A DNA stretch of 64,000 bases from Paraflavitalea devenefica (GCF_011759375.1 NZ_JAARML010000001.1:1922001-1986000); one strand, 5' to 3'; positions 1 to 9,115 are shown, counted from the stretch's first letter. The notes: generated by a model not told the origin, from the sequence alone. Translations and numbers: made by a program.

Positions 1-82
1 GTTTCCCCTACCTGATCAGTATGGTTTGGAGGGGGAGCGTACGAATTATTTTCTTATCTTTCGAGCATCTAAACATATACGC

Positions 83-1042
83 GTGAAACGAGTGGTGTTA
101 TTTCTTTTTCCGGCCTCTATGGCAAGTTCAGTAGTAGTAGCTCAACAGTCGAACAGTTTTGAACCTTATGAAACAACCATTCCCGGTACTGCCATCACTT
201 TTAAGATGATGCCTGTGCCGGAAGGACAGTTTGCCATGGGTAGTACCGATAAAGAACCGGGTCGCCAGGCGGATGAAGGACCACAAAAAAATGTTAAACT
301 GGCTGCTTTCTGGATGGGGCGGTATGAGGTGACCTATGATGAATTCCTGTTGTTCTTTAATGATGAAAATACCAGCCGTAATTCGGAAGTGGATGCGGTA
401 ACAAGGCCTACCCCGCAGTACATTGACCTGAGCTGGGGCATGGGCAAGCAGGGTGGCTTCCCGGTCAACAGCATGTCGCAGCGTACGGCCCTCATGTATT
501 GCCGCTGGCTGTATAAAAAGACCGGTGTATTCTACCGCCTGCCTACAGAAGCGGAGTGGGAATATGCCTGCCGGGCGGGCAGCAATACGGCCTATTATTT
601 TGGAAATGATGCGAAACAACTGAAGGATTATGCCTGGTTTAACGTCAATAGTAAGAACAAGTACCAGAAAGTAGGGCAGAAGAAGCCCAATGCCTGGGGA
701 TTGTATGATATGCTGGGCAATGTGGCCGAATGGACGCTGGACGCCTATGATGAAAAATACTTTGCAAACCTGGCCGATGGGGCCGCAGGTCCTGCCCCCA
801 CTTCAGAGAATGTGTACCCTAAAACAGTGCGTGGCGGTGGCTATGTAGACAAGCCGGAAGCATTGCGTTGCGCCAGCCGTGGTAAATCGGACCCCTCCTG
901 GAATAAGCGCGACCCGCAGATACCGAAAAGCAAGTGGTGGCTTACAGACGCCATGTCGGTAGGCTTCCGCCTGGTAAGGCCGCTGAAAGCGCCTACTGCA
1001 GAAGAGGCAGAAGCATTTTATAGTAAATATCTTGGTAACTGA
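83..1042 (+). CDS. Secreted SUMF1/FGE-fold protein lacking the catalytic Cys pair
   Basis: This protein has the formylglycine-generating-enzyme (SUMF1) fold, seen in an early GQFAMGS motif, FWMGRYEVTYDEF, RLPTEAEWEYACRAG, GLYDMLGNVAEW and a closing VGFRLVRP. I place the start at GTG 83 because the next residues (VKRVVLFLFPASMAS then VVVAQ) form a signal peptide. A TATCTTTC box at 55-62 would also lie inside the coding region if the ATG at 26 were used. True FGEs carry a C-x4-C pair after GGS; here the motif is GGGYVDKPEALRC, so the pair is missing and sulfatase activation is unlikely. Relatives without the pair act in ergothioneine-type chemistry or as gliding/T9SS proteins (GldJ/GldK type). 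The Gfo/Idh/MocA gene follows after 26 bp, probably in the same operon. The substrate is unknown. Confidence 0.8.
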   Translation: MKRVVLFLFPASMASSVVVAQQSNSFEPYETTIPGTAITFKMMPVPEGQFAMGSTDKEPGRQADEGPQKNVKLAAFWMGRYEVTYDEFLLFFNDENTSRNSEVDAVTRPTPQYIDLSWGMGKQGGFPVNSMSQRTALMYCRWLYKKTGVFYRLPTEAEWEYACRAGSNTAYYFGNDAKQLKDYAWFNVNSKNKYQKVGQKKPNAWGLYDMLGNVAEWTLDAYDEKYFANLADGAAGPAPTSENVYPKTVRGGGYVDKPEALRCASRGKSDPSWNKRDPQIPKSKWWLTDAMSVGFRLVRPLKAPTAEEAEAFYSKYLGN

Positions 1043-1068
1043 TTGCTCCAATTATAAAATTAACAACC

Positions 1069-2403
1069 ATGCGTAAAGATGCACCCAACCAGCCTTCCCG
1101 GCGCGATTTTGTGAAACAGTCCTCGCTGATTGCCGGCGGATTGATCGCCGCGCCCCTTTTTTCCAAAGCCAATTATTTTTCCGGCGCCGATGATGTAATT
1201 AAAGTAGCCCTGATAGGTTGTGGTGACCGCGGTACCGGTGCTGCTATGCAGGCCCTGCTCACCAAACAAAATGTAAAGCTGGTAGCGATGGCCGATGCTT
1301 TTAGCGACCGCATAGAAAAAAGTTATAGATCACTGACCGCTGATTCTAAATCAGGCGAAAAATTAGTAAAGGACCGTGTTGACGTGCCTGCAGAAAGGAA
1401 GTTTGTAGGCTTCGATGCATACCTCAAAGCCATTCCCCTGGCTGATGTGGTGATATTGACCACCCCTCCCGGCTTCAGGCCCATTCACTTTGAAGAAGCC
1501 ATTAAGCAGGGTAAGCACGTTTTCATGGAAAAGCCGGTAGCTACCGATCCGGCAGGCGTGCAAAAAGTACTGGCCGCGGCTGAGCAGGCGAAAGCTAAAA
1601 AGCTGAATGTGGTGGTGGGCCTGCAACGTCACTACCAAAACAGCTACCGCGAACTGTTTAAAAGGAAAGACCTGATCGGCGACATTACTTCAGCCCAGGC
1701 CTGGTGGAATAATGACGGTGTATGGGTAAAGAAACGCCAGCCCGGTCAAACCGAAATGGAATACCAGATGCGTAACTGGTACTACTTCGTATGGCTCTGC
1801 GGCGATCATATTGCAGAACAGCATATCCATAATATTGACGTGATTAACTGGTTTAAAGGGTCCTACCCTGTAAAAGCGCAGGGTATGGGCGGCCGCCAGG
1901 TGCGTAAAGGAAAAGACAATGGGGAGATATTTGACCACCATTATGTAGAGTTCCATTATGCTGATGGCTCTATCCTCAACAGCCAATGCCGCCATATTCC
2001 GGGCACCATGAGTAAAGTAGATGAATTACTGATCGGTACAAAAGGGATCATCCGGGCAGGCGCCGCAAATATTGTAGGAGCCAAGGGAAAAGTGCTGTAT
2101 CAGTTTGACCAGCAAAAGGAGAATAATCCTTATCAAACCGAGCACGATGAGCTGTTTGAAGCCATCTCAAAAGGTGAATTCAAATTTGCTGACGGAGAGA
2201 ATGGCGCCAAGAGTACCATGACTTCCATACTTGGCCGTATGGCTACCTATACCGGGCAGGTGATAGAATGGGATAAGGCCATTAATTCAGGCATTAACCT
2301 GCAGCCAAAACAATATGACTGGAGCGCTGCGCCGCCTGTATTGCCCGATGCCGATGGTTATTACCCCATAGCCACGCCAGGGGTAACCAAATATGGGTTT
2401 TAA
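1069..2403 (+). CDS. Tat-exported Gfo/Idh/MocA family oxidoreductase
   Basis: This is a 444-residue NAD(P)-dependent dehydrogenase of the Gfo/Idh/MocA family. The N-terminus has a twin-arginine signal (SRRDFVKQSS then a hydrophobic stretch), so it should be exported folded to the periplasm. The nucleotide-binding GCGDRGTG motif follows at about residue 47, and the family EKPVATD motif, with the catalytic-region lysine, lies near residue 150. The second half is the mixed beta-sheet substrate domain, with conserved HIHNIDVINW. Family members oxidise or epimerise sugars and inositols; Tat-signal members in Bacteroidota often accompany polysaccharide use. Substrate cannot be read from the sequence. 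It lies 26 bp after the SUMF1-fold gene and ends before an intrinsic terminator, so the two likely form one transcript. Confidence 0.9.
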   Translation: MRKDAPNQPSRRDFVKQSSLIAGGLIAAPLFSKANYFSGADDVIKVALIGCGDRGTGAAMQALLTKQNVKLVAMADAFSDRIEKSYRSLTADSKSGEKLVKDRVDVPAERKFVGFDAYLKAIPLADVVILTTPPGFRPIHFEEAIKQGKHVFMEKPVATDPAGVQKVLAAAEQAKAKKLNVVVGLQRHYQNSYRELFKRKDLIGDITSAQAWWNNDGVWVKKRQPGQTEMEYQMRNWYYFVWLCGDHIAEQHIHNIDVINWFKGSYPVKAQGMGGRQVRKGKDNGEIFDHHYVEFHYADGSILNSQCRHIPGTMSKVDELLIGTKGIIRAGAANIVGAKGKVLYQFDQQKENNPYQTEHDELFEAISKGEFKFADGENGAKSTMTSILGRMATYTGQVIEWDKAINSGINLQPKQYDWSAAPPVLPDADGYYPIATPGVTKYGF

Positions 2404-2423
2404 TTAGTTACACTTAATGGATA

Positions 2424-2452
2424 AATCCTGCTGACATCAGCAGGATTTTTTT
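2424..2452 (+). terminator. Intrinsic terminator after the oxidoreductase gene
   Basis: A perfect 10-bp stem (AATCCTGCTG / CAGCAGGATT) with loop ACAT is followed by a T run. It lies 20 bp after the stop codon at 2403. Confidence 0.9.
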
Positions 2453-2586
2453 GTTTATGAGGGTATATATTACACTTATCGGGGCCGTAATGGCACCAAT
2501 CACAGCATTTTAATACCATTTTCCTGCTTTTGAGCGAATTAATCAGTTATCTTTAGCGCAAACCTTTAAAACAATAACCAACGACC

Positions 2587-3468
2587 TTGGCCAGATTGAG
2601 CTATTATATAGCCCTACCCTTTATTTACCTCCTCTCACTGTTGCCCTTTCGCGGCCTGTACCTCCTGTCGGATGGATTCTACCTGCTTTTATACTATGTA
2701 ATTGGCTACCGTAAAAAAGTAGTATTTACCAACCTGCGTAACTCTTTCCCTGACAAAGCCGAAACGGAGCTTAAAGCTATCCAAAAACGGTTTTACCGCT
2801 ATTTCTGCGACCTGTTTCTCGAAACATTCAAGACACTGACAATAAGTCCTGCAAAGATGTTAAAACATTGTAGTATGGACCCTGCTGCCGAAGCCCTCTT
2901 TAATGGTTTGGCAGCGGAAAATAAATCTATCATCATTGTCATGGGGCATAAAGGCAATTGGGAATGGGCAGGCAACACCTTCAGTATGAGGTGTAAGCAC
3001 CAGTTGTACGTGATCTATCACCCCCTGGGCAATCCATACTTTAACAAGTTGATCATTAAAATGCGCACACGTTTTGGTACTAAGCTGATAGCCATGAAGG
3101 ATACCTTCAGGGATATGGTGCAAAACAGAAGTCATTTAACAGCTACCGCTTTTATTGCCGATCAAACACCTGCTCCTGATAAAGCTTATTGGATGAGTTT
3201 TCTTAACCAGGACACTCCTGTGTTTCCCGGCACGGAGAAGATCGCGCAGAAGATGAATTATCCTATTGTATATGTATCGGTGCAAAAAATAAAGAGAGGC
3301 TATTATACGTTAAGCGCAGACCTATTGAAGATGCCGCCTTATACTTCCCTCCGCGAAGGTGAAATTACGGAGGCTCACACGAAAAGACTGGAAGCAGCTA
3401 TTATCGAACAACCCGACACCTGGCTATGGACGCATCGCCGGTGGAAACATAAGCGTTCAAACAATTAG
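2587..3468 (+). CDS. Lysophospholipid / lipid A acyltransferase (LpxL/HtrB family)
   Basis: This 293-residue membrane-anchored acyltransferase belongs to the LpxL/LpxM family, which adds secondary acyl chains to lipid A or related lipids at the inner membrane. The signature is the HX4E motif in GHKGNWEW (about residue 120), with a hydrophobic N-terminal anchor and the ADQTP segment near residue 190. The start is TTG at 2587: the encoded residues MARLSYYIALPFIYLLSLLPF match the usual N-terminus, and no better in-frame ATG exists for over 80 codons. A TATCTTTA box at 2548-2555 is a possible -7 element. The desaturase gene begins 25 bp downstream, so the pair may tune membrane lipids together. 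The exact acyl acceptor is not known. Confidence 0.85.
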   Translation: MARLSYYIALPFIYLLSLLPFRGLYLLSDGFYLLLYYVIGYRKKVVFTNLRNSFPDKAETELKAIQKRFYRYFCDLFLETFKTLTISPAKMLKHCSMDPAAEALFNGLAAENKSIIIVMGHKGNWEWAGNTFSMRCKHQLYVIYHPLGNPYFNKLIIKMRTRFGTKLIAMKDTFRDMVQNRSHLTATAFIADQTPAPDKAYWMSFLNQDTPVFPGTEKIAQKMNYPIVYVSVQKIKRGYYTLSADLLKMPPYTSLREGEITEAHTKRLEAAIIEQPDTWLWTHRRWKHKRSNN

Positions 3469-3493
3469 TAATATTCGTAAAGTAAATCAAAAT

Positions 3494-4507
3494 ATGCCTA
3501 TGCGCTGTGGTAAAGAGCTCATTTTAGCCACTAAACCTTTTGCTAAAGAGGTGAGGAGTAAAAGCTGGTTCCATACATTAACCACGCTTGCCCTGGTTGT
3601 GCTGGCGCTGGCAGGAACGGTATTGTTGCCCTGGCTGGCGGTAAACATTGTTTGCAGTGTAGTGGCCGGCCTGTTGCTGGTACGTATGTTTGTGATTTAC
3701 CACGATCATCAGCATCATACCATCCTGCACAAATCGGTGGCAGCCGATGCTATTATGACAGTGTTTGGTATTTACATGCTGGCGCCTACCAGCATCTGGA
3801 AACGCTCACATGATCATCACCATAAGCATAACTCCAAACTATTCAGCGCGAGCATAGGTTCATTCCCCATTGCCACCAGGCAGAAATACCTGAGTATGTC
3901 GGCAGGGGAGCGCGTAGGTTACCTCGCTATCCGGCATCCATTGACCATCGGGCTGGGCTACTTTACCATGTTCCTGCTGGGTATGTGTGTAAGTTCTTTT
4001 TTAAGCAGCCCGCGCAAACACTTTGATGCGTTGATCGCGTTGGTACTGCATATTGCTGCTGCCGTATGTATTTTCATCTTTGTTGGCTGGCAAGCCTGGT
4101 TCTTATTGTTCTTCCTGCCTTTCCTGATCGCCTTTGCCCTGGGTTCTTACCTGTTCTATGCGCAGCACAACTTCCCCGGCGTTACTTTCTGCAGCAACCA
4201 GGATTGGGCCTATGATAAAGCAGCGCTTGAATCCTCCAGTTATATGGTCATGAACCCGGTGATGGCCTGGTTTACGGCCAATATTGGTTACCACCACATT
4301 CACCACCTCAATGCCAAAATACCTTTCTATCGCCTGCCCGAAGTAATGGCGCATTTCCCGGAACTACAAGCCGCCAAAACAACTTCCCTGCATCCCAAAG
4401 AGATCTTTGCCTGCCTGCGTCTGAAAGTATGGGACCAGGACCAGAGCCGCATGATCAGCCTCAAAGAGTTGGGAGTAAGCAGGCGGAGGAAACTGGCTAC
4501 GGCTTAA
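3494..4507 (+). CDS. Membrane fatty acid desaturase family protein
   Basis: This is a di-iron membrane desaturase of about 337 residues. It shows the three histidine boxes of the family: HDHQHH, HDHHHKH and, near the C-terminus, YHHIHH, separated by hydrophobic segments. Such enzymes introduce double bonds (or hydroxyls or carotenoid modifications) into lipid-linked substrates using O2 and an electron donor. The open frame extends upstream to 3359, overlapping the acyltransferase gene. I chose ATG 3494 because it lies after that gene's stop and begins the conserved region; ATG 3500 is an alternative. The stop is only 4 bp from the stop of the convergent ABC permease gene. Lipid substrate and regiospecificity are not predictable. 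Confidence 0.85.
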   Translation: MPMRCGKELILATKPFAKEVRSKSWFHTLTTLALVVLALAGTVLLPWLAVNIVCSVVAGLLLVRMFVIYHDHQHHTILHKSVAADAIMTVFGIYMLAPTSIWKRSHDHHHKHNSKLFSASIGSFPIATRQKYLSMSAGERVGYLAIRHPLTIGLGYFTMFLLGMCVSSFLSSPRKHFDALIALVLHIAAAVCIFIFVGWQAWFLLFFLPFLIAFALGSYLFYAQHNFPGVTFCSNQDWAYDKAALESSSYMVMNPVMAWFTANIGYHHIHHLNAKIPFYRLPEVMAHFPELQAAKTTSLHPKEIFACLRLKVWDQDQSRMISLKELGVSRRRKLATA

Positions 4508-4511
4508 TACA

Positions 4512-5351
4512 TTATGATAACACATCTTTCTTCCTGAACAGGAAGATCGTGGCGCCTACAAAGCCCACGATATGCAGCAGCAGGATGCCCGCCGATTTAA
4601 ATACACTGCCATAATTGACGGGATTATCAAAGAACCCTTTCCAGCCCAGCATGTGGGAGGTGAACAGGTAGGGTTTCAGGAGATTGAACAAAGGAAGGTC
4701 CATCGTGGTGAGGATCGTGAAAACGATCACAATGCTCATCGTAGCCACAATGGGGCCGATAGAATTTTCCGCGAATAAAGACAGGAAGAAAGACAAGGCC
4801 GCCACAGTAGTCATAGCAATCGCTGCGAACCCAAAAGCAGCAAAATAGCGCCACAACACATCAACCTGTTTATGCTGTATAATTTCTGCGCTTTTAAATA
4901 CCATCAGATCGCCCACGCCAAAAATGAATATAGATAACAGCAGGGAAAGAAAAGCCATCCACACAAGCAATAATAACGTATAGGCAGTAGTGGCTATGAA
5001 CTTAGACAACAGTAAGGAGCTGCGGCTGATGGGCTTACTGGCCAGCAGGCGCAGGGTACCCATATTGGCTTCACCCGCTATCATATCCCCGCCGATGAGG
5101 GCAATCAGTAAGGGTACATGGATCAGCAGGGTTTGTAAAATGAAGTAGCAAACGAAGTAACCGTTGGCAATCTTGCCATCAATCGTGAAATCAGACCGGA
5201 TGGATTGCAGCAGCAGGTCAATATACGTGTCGGCATCCACATACAGCGCCAGTTGTATCAGTAATACAATAGCGGCAATGGCTGCAAAGGAAATATAAGT
5301 GCGCGGCCGCTTGAATATCTTGAATAGCTCAATTTGTAAAAGTGTCCACAT
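4512..5351 (-). CDS. ABC-2 type transporter permease
   Basis: This 279-residue protein has six predicted hydrophobic segments and the N-terminal pattern (ELFKIFKRPRTY) typical of ABC-2 permeases of the NatB/YhaP or bacitracin-exporter kind. It would pair with the ATPase encoded just upstream to export an unknown substrate or to protect membrane proteins. Its first 23 bases overlap the end of the ATPase gene, which suggests translational coupling. Its stop lies 4 bp from the convergent desaturase stop, with no hairpin between them. Confidence 0.88.
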   Translation of the reverse strand: MWTLLQIELFKIFKRPRTYISFAAIAAIVLLIQLALYVDADTYIDLLLQSIRSDFTIDGKIANGYFVCYFILQTLLIHVPLLIALIGGDMIAGEANMGTLRLLASKPISRSSLLLSKFIATTAYTLLLLVWMAFLSLLLSIFIFGVGDLMVFKSAEIIQHKQVDVLWRYFAAFGFAAIAMTTVAALSFFLSLFAENSIGPIVATMSIVIVFTILTTMDLPLFNLLKPYLFTSHMLGWKGFFDNPVNYGSVFKSAGILLLHIVGFVGATIFLFRKKDVLS

Positions 5352-6267
5352 GACGATGATTGGCGGTTGTTAAGGCCAGGAAGTAGGCTTCCAGGGAATG
5401 TTGAGGTTCTAATGAGGTAATGGCTGCTCCCATGCGTACCAGGTCGGCTGTTAATAAGGGTACCTGCTGTTCATCCATCTGAAAGAGTATATTATTCTTC
5501 TCCTGGCTTTTAATATAGGATTTCCAGGCGCTGTTGTCCAGTTGCGCCAATACAGGTTCAATATTGGTAACACTCACCTGTATCAACATCCGGGAGGGAT
5601 CGAATAACTCCTTTACACTGCCTTCTGCTATCTTCTCTCCTTTGTCAATTATGATCATCCGGTTGGCAGTCATTTCTATTTCATAAAGCAGGTGCGATGA
5701 TACAAGGACTGTTTTACCCTGCTCTTTACTAAGTTGTATAATTAACTGGCGTATATCTGCTATCCCTTGCGGGTCAAGTCCATTTGTAGGCTCATCGAGA
5801 ATAATGAGCTGCGGATCGTGTACTAAGGCCACTGCAATGCCCAGCCGCTGCTTCATACCCTGTGAAAATGTTTTTACTTTACTGTCCGCCCGTTGGTGCA
5901 GGCCTACCCGTTGCAGTTGGTCCATCAGCTTTTTCCTGTTCGCTTTGATGCCGCTCATCCTGGCAAAGAGGGAAAGGTTCTCATAAGCGGAGAGGTATTT
6001 ATACAGGTCAGGCCGTTCAATAACAGCGCCTACCTGCTGCAGGATCTCCCGGCGGTGTTTTTTAAGGTCCATACCAAACAGTTCAATACTGCCGGCAGTG
6101 GGCTCTATCAGTGTGAGCAACATGCGGATGGTGGTGGATTTTCCGGCGCCGTTCTGTCCCAGGAAACCATATACATCTCCCTGGTTTACAGTGAATGAGA
6201 TGTCATTGACCGCTTTGAGCTCTTTATAATGCTTGCTGAGGTGTTTGACCTGTATAATGACAGACAT
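5329..6267 (-). CDS. ABC transporter ATP-binding protein
   Basis: This 312-residue ATPase has Walker A GQNGAGKST at 37-45, a signature variant FSQGMKQRL at 134-142, Walker B LIILDEPTNGLD from 154, and an H-loop in VSSHLL. The C-terminal third is the extra domain seen in BcrA/NatA-type exporter ATPases. It forms an operon with the downstream permease, which it overlaps by 23 bp. The cargo is not evident; antibiotic, lantibiotic or sodium export are all known in the family. Expression starts in the 350-bp divergent region before 6681, where I could not identify a convincing minus-strand promoter. Confidence 0.9.
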   Translation of the reverse strand: MSVIIQVKHLSKHYKELKAVNDISFTVNQGDVYGFLGQNGAGKSTTIRMLLTLIEPTAGSIELFGMDLKKHRREILQQVGAVIERPDLYKYLSAYENLSLFARMSGIKANRKKLMDQLQRVGLHQRADSKVKTFSQGMKQRLGIAVALVHDPQLIILDEPTNGLDPQGIADIRQLIIQLSKEQGKTVLVSSHLLYEIEMTANRMIIIDKGEKIAEGSVKELFDPSRMLIQVSVTNIEPVLAQLDNSAWKSYIKSQEKNNILFQMDEQQVPLLTADLVRMGAAITSLEPQHSLEAYFLALTTANHRHVDTFTN

Positions 6268-6380
6268 ATACTAATTACCTACAAATTACAACTGATATTG
6301 TTAGCAATTAACAAAAAAAGCAGGCTGAACGATCTAACGTAGCCGGTAACATTAAAATTGAAAAAAAATATTACAAATAC

Positions 6381-6680
6381 TTGCAGAATTAAACAGGCGG
6401 TTATATTTTTGCTCATCGTTCCTCCCATCCTCTGACAATTCCGTTACCAGCAAGATACCACGAACTCAACTCTTGCACCAATTTCCAACATTCAAGTTAG
6501 CGTATTCATAACCTGTAATCGGTTATCAGTATATTATTCTTCCAATAGCTATGTGAGCTCGGAGGGGATACTATTGCCCTCACTCGTTACCACTTTGATC
6601 ACTGTATTCTCCTTCCTTTGAATGCCCCGATGAATGCTCTTCATCAGTGTCACCAATTTCTAAACTCTGAAACTTACACA
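6381..6680 (+). promoter_or_regulatory. Bacteroidota promoter and ~265-nt 5' leader of a T9SS cargo gene
   Basis: TTG at 6381-6383 and TATTTTTG at 6404-6411, 20 bp apart, match the Bacteroidota -33/-7 consensus. The predicted transcript has a leader of about 265 nt before ATG 6681. The leader contains a short hairpin (ATAACC, 7-nt loop, GGTTAT) and a GAGGG/CCCTC pairing. No known riboswitch was recognised. The rest of the 6268-6380 divergent gap is AT-rich and shows nothing else. Confidence 0.65.
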
Positions 6681-8126
6681 ATGAAACGGAACTTTACGCT
6701 TCTCGTTGCTGCATGTCTATTGACTTCTATTGGGGCGCAAGCTCAGGTTAACGAAAACTTCAACTCCCGCCCGGGAATCACCACTGCACAGGTAAAAGGT
6801 CATTTACAAGGCGAATGCTGGATCTTTAAAAATGTAGATGTAAATGATGGCTGGACACCTGCTATTGAAGGTGATGGTGCTATGGTAACTTCCAGCACCA
6901 GTGCCACCGCTACACAAAACACTGGTATCTATTCACAGGTAGTAGACATTCCCGGTGCTGTAACAATTACTTTTGATTATAAGATCAGTGATGCATTACC
7001 AGCCGGCGCCAGCAGGTGGATCAGCATTTACTTAACTACGCCCGACCTGATCATTGCCGGTCCTTATATGGCTAAAATAGAGATTCCCAGCACTGCCGTG
7101 GCTGGTCAAACATATTCTTTCAGTCAACACTTCGATGGCCTGGGTTCAGGACCTTACAGGGTTTACCTCAACATTCAGGGTTCCGGCGGAGATACCAGAG
7201 TGGCTATTGACAAACTTACAATTGATGCTCCGCTTTATTATCCAGGTGGTTGTAATGAAGCCCCCGTTGCTGTGAATGACAGCTACGACGGTGCTGTCAA
7301 CCGCACAGCTTCAGGTCAGGTAACAATGAATGACACCGATCCCAACTTCGAATCATTTGATGCTTACCTGACCCAGAACTCTGTCAACGGAAATGTGGTG
7401 CTCAATACAGATGGCTCCTTTACTTTCACGCCCAATCCCGGCTGGACAGGTAATTCTACAACCTTCAAATACAGGATCTGCGATTTTGGTTATGATCCCC
7501 AGTGTTCTGAAGAAGCAACGGTGACACTGAACTTTGCTACTTCAAGCACTTTACCCGTAAGCCTGGTTGACTTCAAAGGCCTGTACAAGGATGGTGGTGA
7601 TGTAGAGCTTAGTTGGGTTACCACTTTTGAACAAAGCAACGACCGCTTTGAAGTAGAAAGAAGCCTGGATGGTGAGAAATGGGAAGTAGTAGGCACTCTT
7701 AAATCACAAGGCAATTCTTTTGTGAAAAAATACTACACGTTCATTGATGCAGTAGGCCGTAATGTAGTGAGCAAGAAAGACCTGTACTATCGCCTGAGGC
7801 AGTTTGACCTGAATGGAAAACAGTCAGTGACCAAGATGCTGATTGTACGGGTATACAACACACGCGCACTGAAAACAGTAAGCGTGAGCCCCAATCCTGC
7901 CAAGAATGATATTGCAGTGAATGTTCAACTGAATGAAGAATCTTATATCGTGATGAAGGTATTGAATGCCAATGGTGCAGAAGTAATGAGGAAGTCGGCA
8001 AAGGCAGGAGCAGGTTCTAACAGCTACCTCATGGATGGCAGCAGTGGTTTGAAACCTGGTATGTATGTATTGGAAGTGACTATCAACAGCAAGGAACGCA
8101 TGATCGTTAAGCTGATAAAAGAATAA
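6681..8126 (+). CDS. T9SS-sorted secreted protein with Ig/cadherin-like domain
   Basis: This is a 481-residue secreted protein of unknown function. A signal peptide (MKRNFTLLVAACLLTSIGAQAQ) opens the protein, followed by a beta-sandwich region of about 170 residues that may bind carbohydrate. A tandem-type cadherin/Big_9-like domain comes next (APVAVNDSY to FKYRICD). After LPVSLVDFKG, a fibronectin-like linker leads into a type A T9SS sorting domain (SVSPNPAKNDI to GMYVLEV, ending MIVKLIKE). T9SS proteins cross the outer membrane and are attached to the surface or released. I chose ATG 6681 over an upstream in-frame TTG at 6618 because it begins the signal peptide. A strong terminator follows. 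Confidence 0.85.
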   Translation: MKRNFTLLVAACLLTSIGAQAQVNENFNSRPGITTAQVKGHLQGECWIFKNVDVNDGWTPAIEGDGAMVTSSTSATATQNTGIYSQVVDIPGAVTITFDYKISDALPAGASRWISIYLTTPDLIIAGPYMAKIEIPSTAVAGQTYSFSQHFDGLGSGPYRVYLNIQGSGGDTRVAIDKLTIDAPLYYPGGCNEAPVAVNDSYDGAVNRTASGQVTMNDTDPNFESFDAYLTQNSVNGNVVLNTDGSFTFTPNPGWTGNSTTFKYRICDFGYDPQCSEEATVTLNFATSSTLPVSLVDFKGLYKDGGDVELSWVTTFEQSNDRFEVERSLDGEKWEVVGTLKSQGNSFVKKYYTFIDAVGRNVVSKKDLYYRLRQFDLNGKQSVTKMLIVRVYNTRALKTVSVSPNPAKNDIAVNVQLNEESYIVMKVLNANGAEVMRKSAKAGAGSNSYLMDGSSGLKPGMYVLEVTINSKERMIVKLIKE

Positions 8127-8158
8127 TTGGTTAGGTTTCAACAGAGGTAAGAAAGCAT

Positions 8159-8195
8159 CCCCCCTGTCCTTATAGGATATGGGGGGACTTTTTTT
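8159..8195 (+). terminator. Intrinsic terminator
   Basis: CCCCCC at 8159-8164 pairs with GGGGGG at 8181-8186, with inner TCCT/AGGA pairing. Seven T's follow at 8189-8195. It ends the T9SS gene before the convergent regulator gene. Confidence 0.85.
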
Positions 8196-8205
8196 GTATA
8201 TACTT

Positions 8206-8502
8206 TCAAGACTTATTTACCCCAAGATAGGATTGCAGGTTGTTGACGTATTCTTCAAAGGCTTTTATGCCGAGGGGGGTTATTTTACAGGTAGTTTGCG
8301 GGTAGTTGTCTTTAAATTGTTTGGCCACTTCTATATAGCCGGCCTCTTTTAGCTTATTGATCTGCACACTGAGGTTGCCGGCGGTGGCATTGGTCTTCTC
8401 TTTAATAAACGTAAACTCCGCCTCTTTCACGCTGATAAGGAGTGAAACAACGGCCAGCCGTAGCTGTGAATGTAATATAGGATCTAATTCTTTGAATTCC
8501 AT
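8206..8502 (-). CDS. Winged-helix transcriptional regulator (HTH_34 type)
   Basis: This 98-residue protein matches the small MarR/ArsR-like regulators in which a helix-turn-helix (FIKEKTNATAGNLSVQINKLKEAGY) and a wing (KITPLGIKAFEEYV) make up nearly the whole protein. It probably controls its own operon. Its ATG shares one base with the stop of the upstream membrane protein gene (TAATG arrangement), so the two are very likely translationally coupled. Such regulator/membrane-protein pairs are common in Bacteroidota, but the signal sensed is unknown. Confidence 0.85.
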   Translation of the reverse strand: MEFKELDPILHSQLRLAVVSLLISVKEAEFTFIKEKTNATAGNLSVQINKLKEAGYIEVAKQFKDNYPQTTCKITPLGIKAFEEYVNNLQSYLGVNKS

Positions 8503-9113
8503 TACGCAACAATTCGGTCTGATGACTGCATCTTTTTCCGGTAACCCGCTCTGAGCATATAACCTGGTATCAGGTAACCTACCAGCACTGCCAATGCAGA
8601 GACCATCATGATGTAAGTATAATCGCGGATCATAAAAATGGCAATCGCCGCCGCCCAGTTTACCCAGGCGCCAATGATCAATGGACGGAAACGGATAGCG
8701 CTGCCATGAATGAACATCCAGAAGGCATACAGTATAAAGAAGTAGCCGAAGGAAAAACGGCTTTCAGAAATATAGGCGGCAGCTACAATGGCAAACAGGC
8801 TGATAAAAAAACCGGACTCTATTTTATTGAGTAATTCCTGCACATACGTTTGTACCTTTTTCCTGTCCTGCTTTTGCAGGTGCCCTATCGTGTAAACGAT
8901 CAGGCCAATGGCCAGCATGCCCAGCCAAACCCAGCCAATATACCTGCCCAGTTTGGCATAGCTCAATACAGCAGACGACACAGATGCTACAAACAGCAAC
9001 CATCCCCAGATAAGCCAGCCATCACCTTTTTCCCGGTGCTCGTCTTTGGCTACCTGTATCATTTGTTGAATTAATTGCAGGCTCTCTTCTCCGGATAGTT
9101 TTTTTTCCTCCAT
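8502..9113 (-). CDS. Multi-pass membrane protein coupled to HTH regulator
   Basis: This 203-residue protein begins with a soluble helix (MEEKKLSGEESLQLIQQMIQVAKDE in two parts) followed by five or six hydrophobic segments, and ends in the motif IPGYMLRAGYRKK. I chose ATG 9113; the open frame continues upstream to 9305, but that part overlaps a terminator and a gene remnant in another frame. I do not recognise a named family. Its coupling to the HTH_34 regulator suggests that it either modulates or is the target of that regulator. A fragment of a related gene lies immediately upstream. Confidence 0.75.
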   Translation of the reverse strand: MEEKKLSGEESLQLIQQMIQVAKDEHREKGDGWLIWGWLLFVASVSSAVLSYAKLGRYIGWVWLGMLAIGLIVYTIGHLQKQDRKKVQTYVQELLNKIESGFFISLFAIVAAAYISESRFSFGYFFILYAFWMFIHGSAIRFRPLIIGAWVNWAAAIAIFMIRDYTYIMMVSALAVLVGYLIPGYMLRAGYRKKMQSSDRIVA

Positions 9114-9115
9114 AA

